Origin: an uncultured Chitinophagaceae bacterium
Lineage (GTDB): Bacteria > Bacteroidota > Bacteroidia > Chitinophagales > Chitinophagaceae
NCBI GenBank assembly: GCA_937958995.1
Contig: CALGAP010000004.1
Location: forward strand, 124,001 to 188,000
DNA: 64,000 nt
Direction of reading: 5' to 3'
Within the stretch, counting starts at the first letter, position 1. Every line of letters starts with the position of its first letter. The position numbers were made by a program, and so were the translations under genes. The notes under the pieces are model-generated. The model saw only the letters and a list, made by a program, of their open reading frames with translations, had not been told where the DNA came from and searched no databases. Positions 62,951 through 64,000 of the stretch are shown here, piece after piece.

Positions 62951-64000
62951 ATGAGCACCACAACAACACAAGGTGTACTGAAAGGGGGCGAGTGGCTGAT
63001 CAGGGAAAGCTCAGCTTTTGAAACCTTTATACCTGAAGATTTCTCTGAAGAGCAGCAGATGGTGAAAGACATGTGCGCATCGTTCCTGGATACCGAGGTC
63101 TTACCCATCCTTGACCGCATCGATAAACTGGAACCCGGCCTGATGCCATCGCTGGTAGCGAAGGCGGGTGAACAAGGCTTGCTGGGCGCGTCCATACCCG
63201 AACAGTATGGTGGGCTGGGCAAAGATTTTATCACTTCCAACCTGATCAGTGAGGCATTGGGTGGAGGTTTTTCATTCTCTGTAGCAGTGGCTGCGCACTC
63301 GGGCATAGGCACGTTGCCTATCCTGTATTTCGGCACCGAAGAACAGAAGCAGAAATATATTCCCAAATTGGCCTCCGGTGAATGGAAAGGCGCTTATGGT
63401 CTTACCGAACCCGGCAGCGGCAGTGATGCGTTAGGCGCCAAGACCACTGCCAAACTGAGCGCAGATGGCAAACACTATATTCTGAATGGTCAGAAGATCT
63501 GGATCACCAACGGCGGCTTTGCCGATGTATATACTGTATTTGCCAAAGTGGATGGTGAAAAATTCACGGCCTTTATTGTTGAAAGAGGTTTCCCCGGTTT
63601 TACGCAGGGACCTGAAGAGCATAAGATGGGTATCAAAGGATCTTCAACCGTTCAATTGTATTTCGAAGATTGCCAGGTGCCGGCAGAAAATGTGTTGGGT
63701 GAAATTGGAAAAGGTCATGTTATCGCCTTCAACATCCTCAATATCGGCCGCCTGAAATTATGTGCTGCTACACTGGGCGGAGCAAAAAGAGCTTTAACTA
63801 CCAGCATTCAGTATGCCACTACACGTGAGCAGTTTAAAACACCCATCGCCAGCTTCGGCGCCATTAAGCATAAGATCGCTGAAATGGCGGTTCGACTGTG
63901 GGTTTGCGAAAGCGCTTTGTACCGCGCTGCGCGCTGGATCGAGGATAAGGAAAAGGAAGCGCTTGACGCCGGCAAACCATTTAATGAAGCTTTGCTGAGC
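62951..64000 (+). CDS. Acyl-CoA dehydrogenase, N-terminal part (cut by window end)
   Basis: The first 350 residues are visible, open to the last base. N-terminal helical domain (~35-145), FAD-binding beta-domain with AYGLTEPGSGSDALG and WITNGGFADVYTVFAKV, then KMGIKGSSTVQLYFEDCQVP and the start of the C-terminal helical domain (RLKLCAATLGGAKRALTTS, FGAIKHKIAEMA). Family enzymes make the first oxidation of fatty acyl-CoA. The segment DKEKEALDAGKPFNEALLS indicates a longer, ~600-residue type. Downstream of MarR in one operon, so probably induced by fatty acids. Confidence 0.92.
   Translation, partial: MSTTTTQGVLKGGEWLIRESSAFETFIPEDFSEEQQMVKDMCASFLDTEVLPILDRIDKLEPGLMPSLVAKAGEQGLLGASIPEQYGGLGKDFITSNLISEALGGGFSFSVAVAAHSGIGTLPILYFGTEEQKQKYIPKLASGEWKGAYGLTEPGSGSDALGAKTTAKLSADGKHYILNGQKIWITNGGFADVYTVFAKVDGEKFTAFIVERGFPGFTQGPEEHKMGIKGSSTVQLYFEDCQVPAENVLGEIGKGHVIAFNILNIGRLKLCAATLGGAKRALTTSIQYATTREQFKTPIASFGAIKHKIAEMAVRLWVCESALYRAARWIEDKEKEALDAGKPFNEALLS

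Noticed and set aside
1..64000. CRISPR array, rRNA operon, transposase or integrase
   Set aside because: No regularly spaced direct repeats, rRNA-like sequence or recombinase motifs were found on either strand.

Overview
The window comes from a Bacteroidota chromosome, most likely a member of the Chitinophagaceae or a close relative. The evidence is TAnnTTTG -7 promoter boxes, weak or absent Shine-Dalgarno sites, SusC-like OMP_b-brl proteins with carboxypeptidase-like regulatory domains, a GLPGLI-family protein, a C-terminal sorting domain of type IX secretion, an alternative complex III (ActABCDEF) operon, and futalosine-pathway menaquinone synthesis (MqnC). No rRNA, CRISPR array, prophage or transposase was seen.

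Layout. 1-1270 is the end of a SNF2 helicase. 1400-12388 holds two large outer-membrane beta-barrel proteins, an inverted-repeat element carrying a four-helix-bundle gene, small secreted proteins, a GLPGLI protein and a histidine kinase/response regulator pair. 12711-17087 is a very large hybrid sensor kinase and 17293-18417 is mqnC. 18598-24848 carries an aspartyl protease with a PDZ domain, an active/inactive M16 peptidase pair, a small holin-fold membrane protein and a fused E1 alpha-beta 2-oxoacid dehydrogenase. 24961-31646 (minus strand) is a run of exported hydrolases acting on amide or peptide bonds: D-aminoacylase, beta-lactamase-fold hydrolase, penicillin acylase and M19 dipeptidase. 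31753-38605 is mixed: a 31-residue membrane peptide, rhomboid protease, CsbD, two more beta-lactamase-fold hydrolases and a membrane-domain/PurN fusion. 38858-55208 is the respiratory core: actABCDEF, cytochrome oxidase subunits II, I, III, III and IV, heme O synthase, SCO and DUF420, all on the plus strand. 55205-56469 is an overlapping minus-strand operon trmB-DUF5522-alkyltransferase-like. 56612-56773 encodes an oversized tRNA-like RNA. 57949-62281 is a minus-strand operon (SGNH hydrolase, alpha/beta hydrolase, GT2, ABC permease). 62486-64000 is a MarR regulator followed by an acyl-CoA dehydrogenase that leaves the window.

How the genes work together. ActABCDEF oxidises menaquinol and passes electrons through cytochrome c to the aa3-type oxidase encoded immediately downstream, with CtaB and SCO as assembly factors; MqnC helps make the quinone. 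The kinase/regulator pair at 10227-12388 is predicted to control itself, the divergent GLPGLI gene and the outer-membrane protein at 5980, because the last two share a direct-repeat motif lying exactly 21 nt upstream of their -7 boxes.

The observations most worth following up are: (1) that shared motif; (2) the tRNA-like RNA with a 91-nt variable region; (3) the four-helix-bundle element with 42-bp inverted repeats, and a gene-less relative of those repeats sitting inside the oxidase operon.
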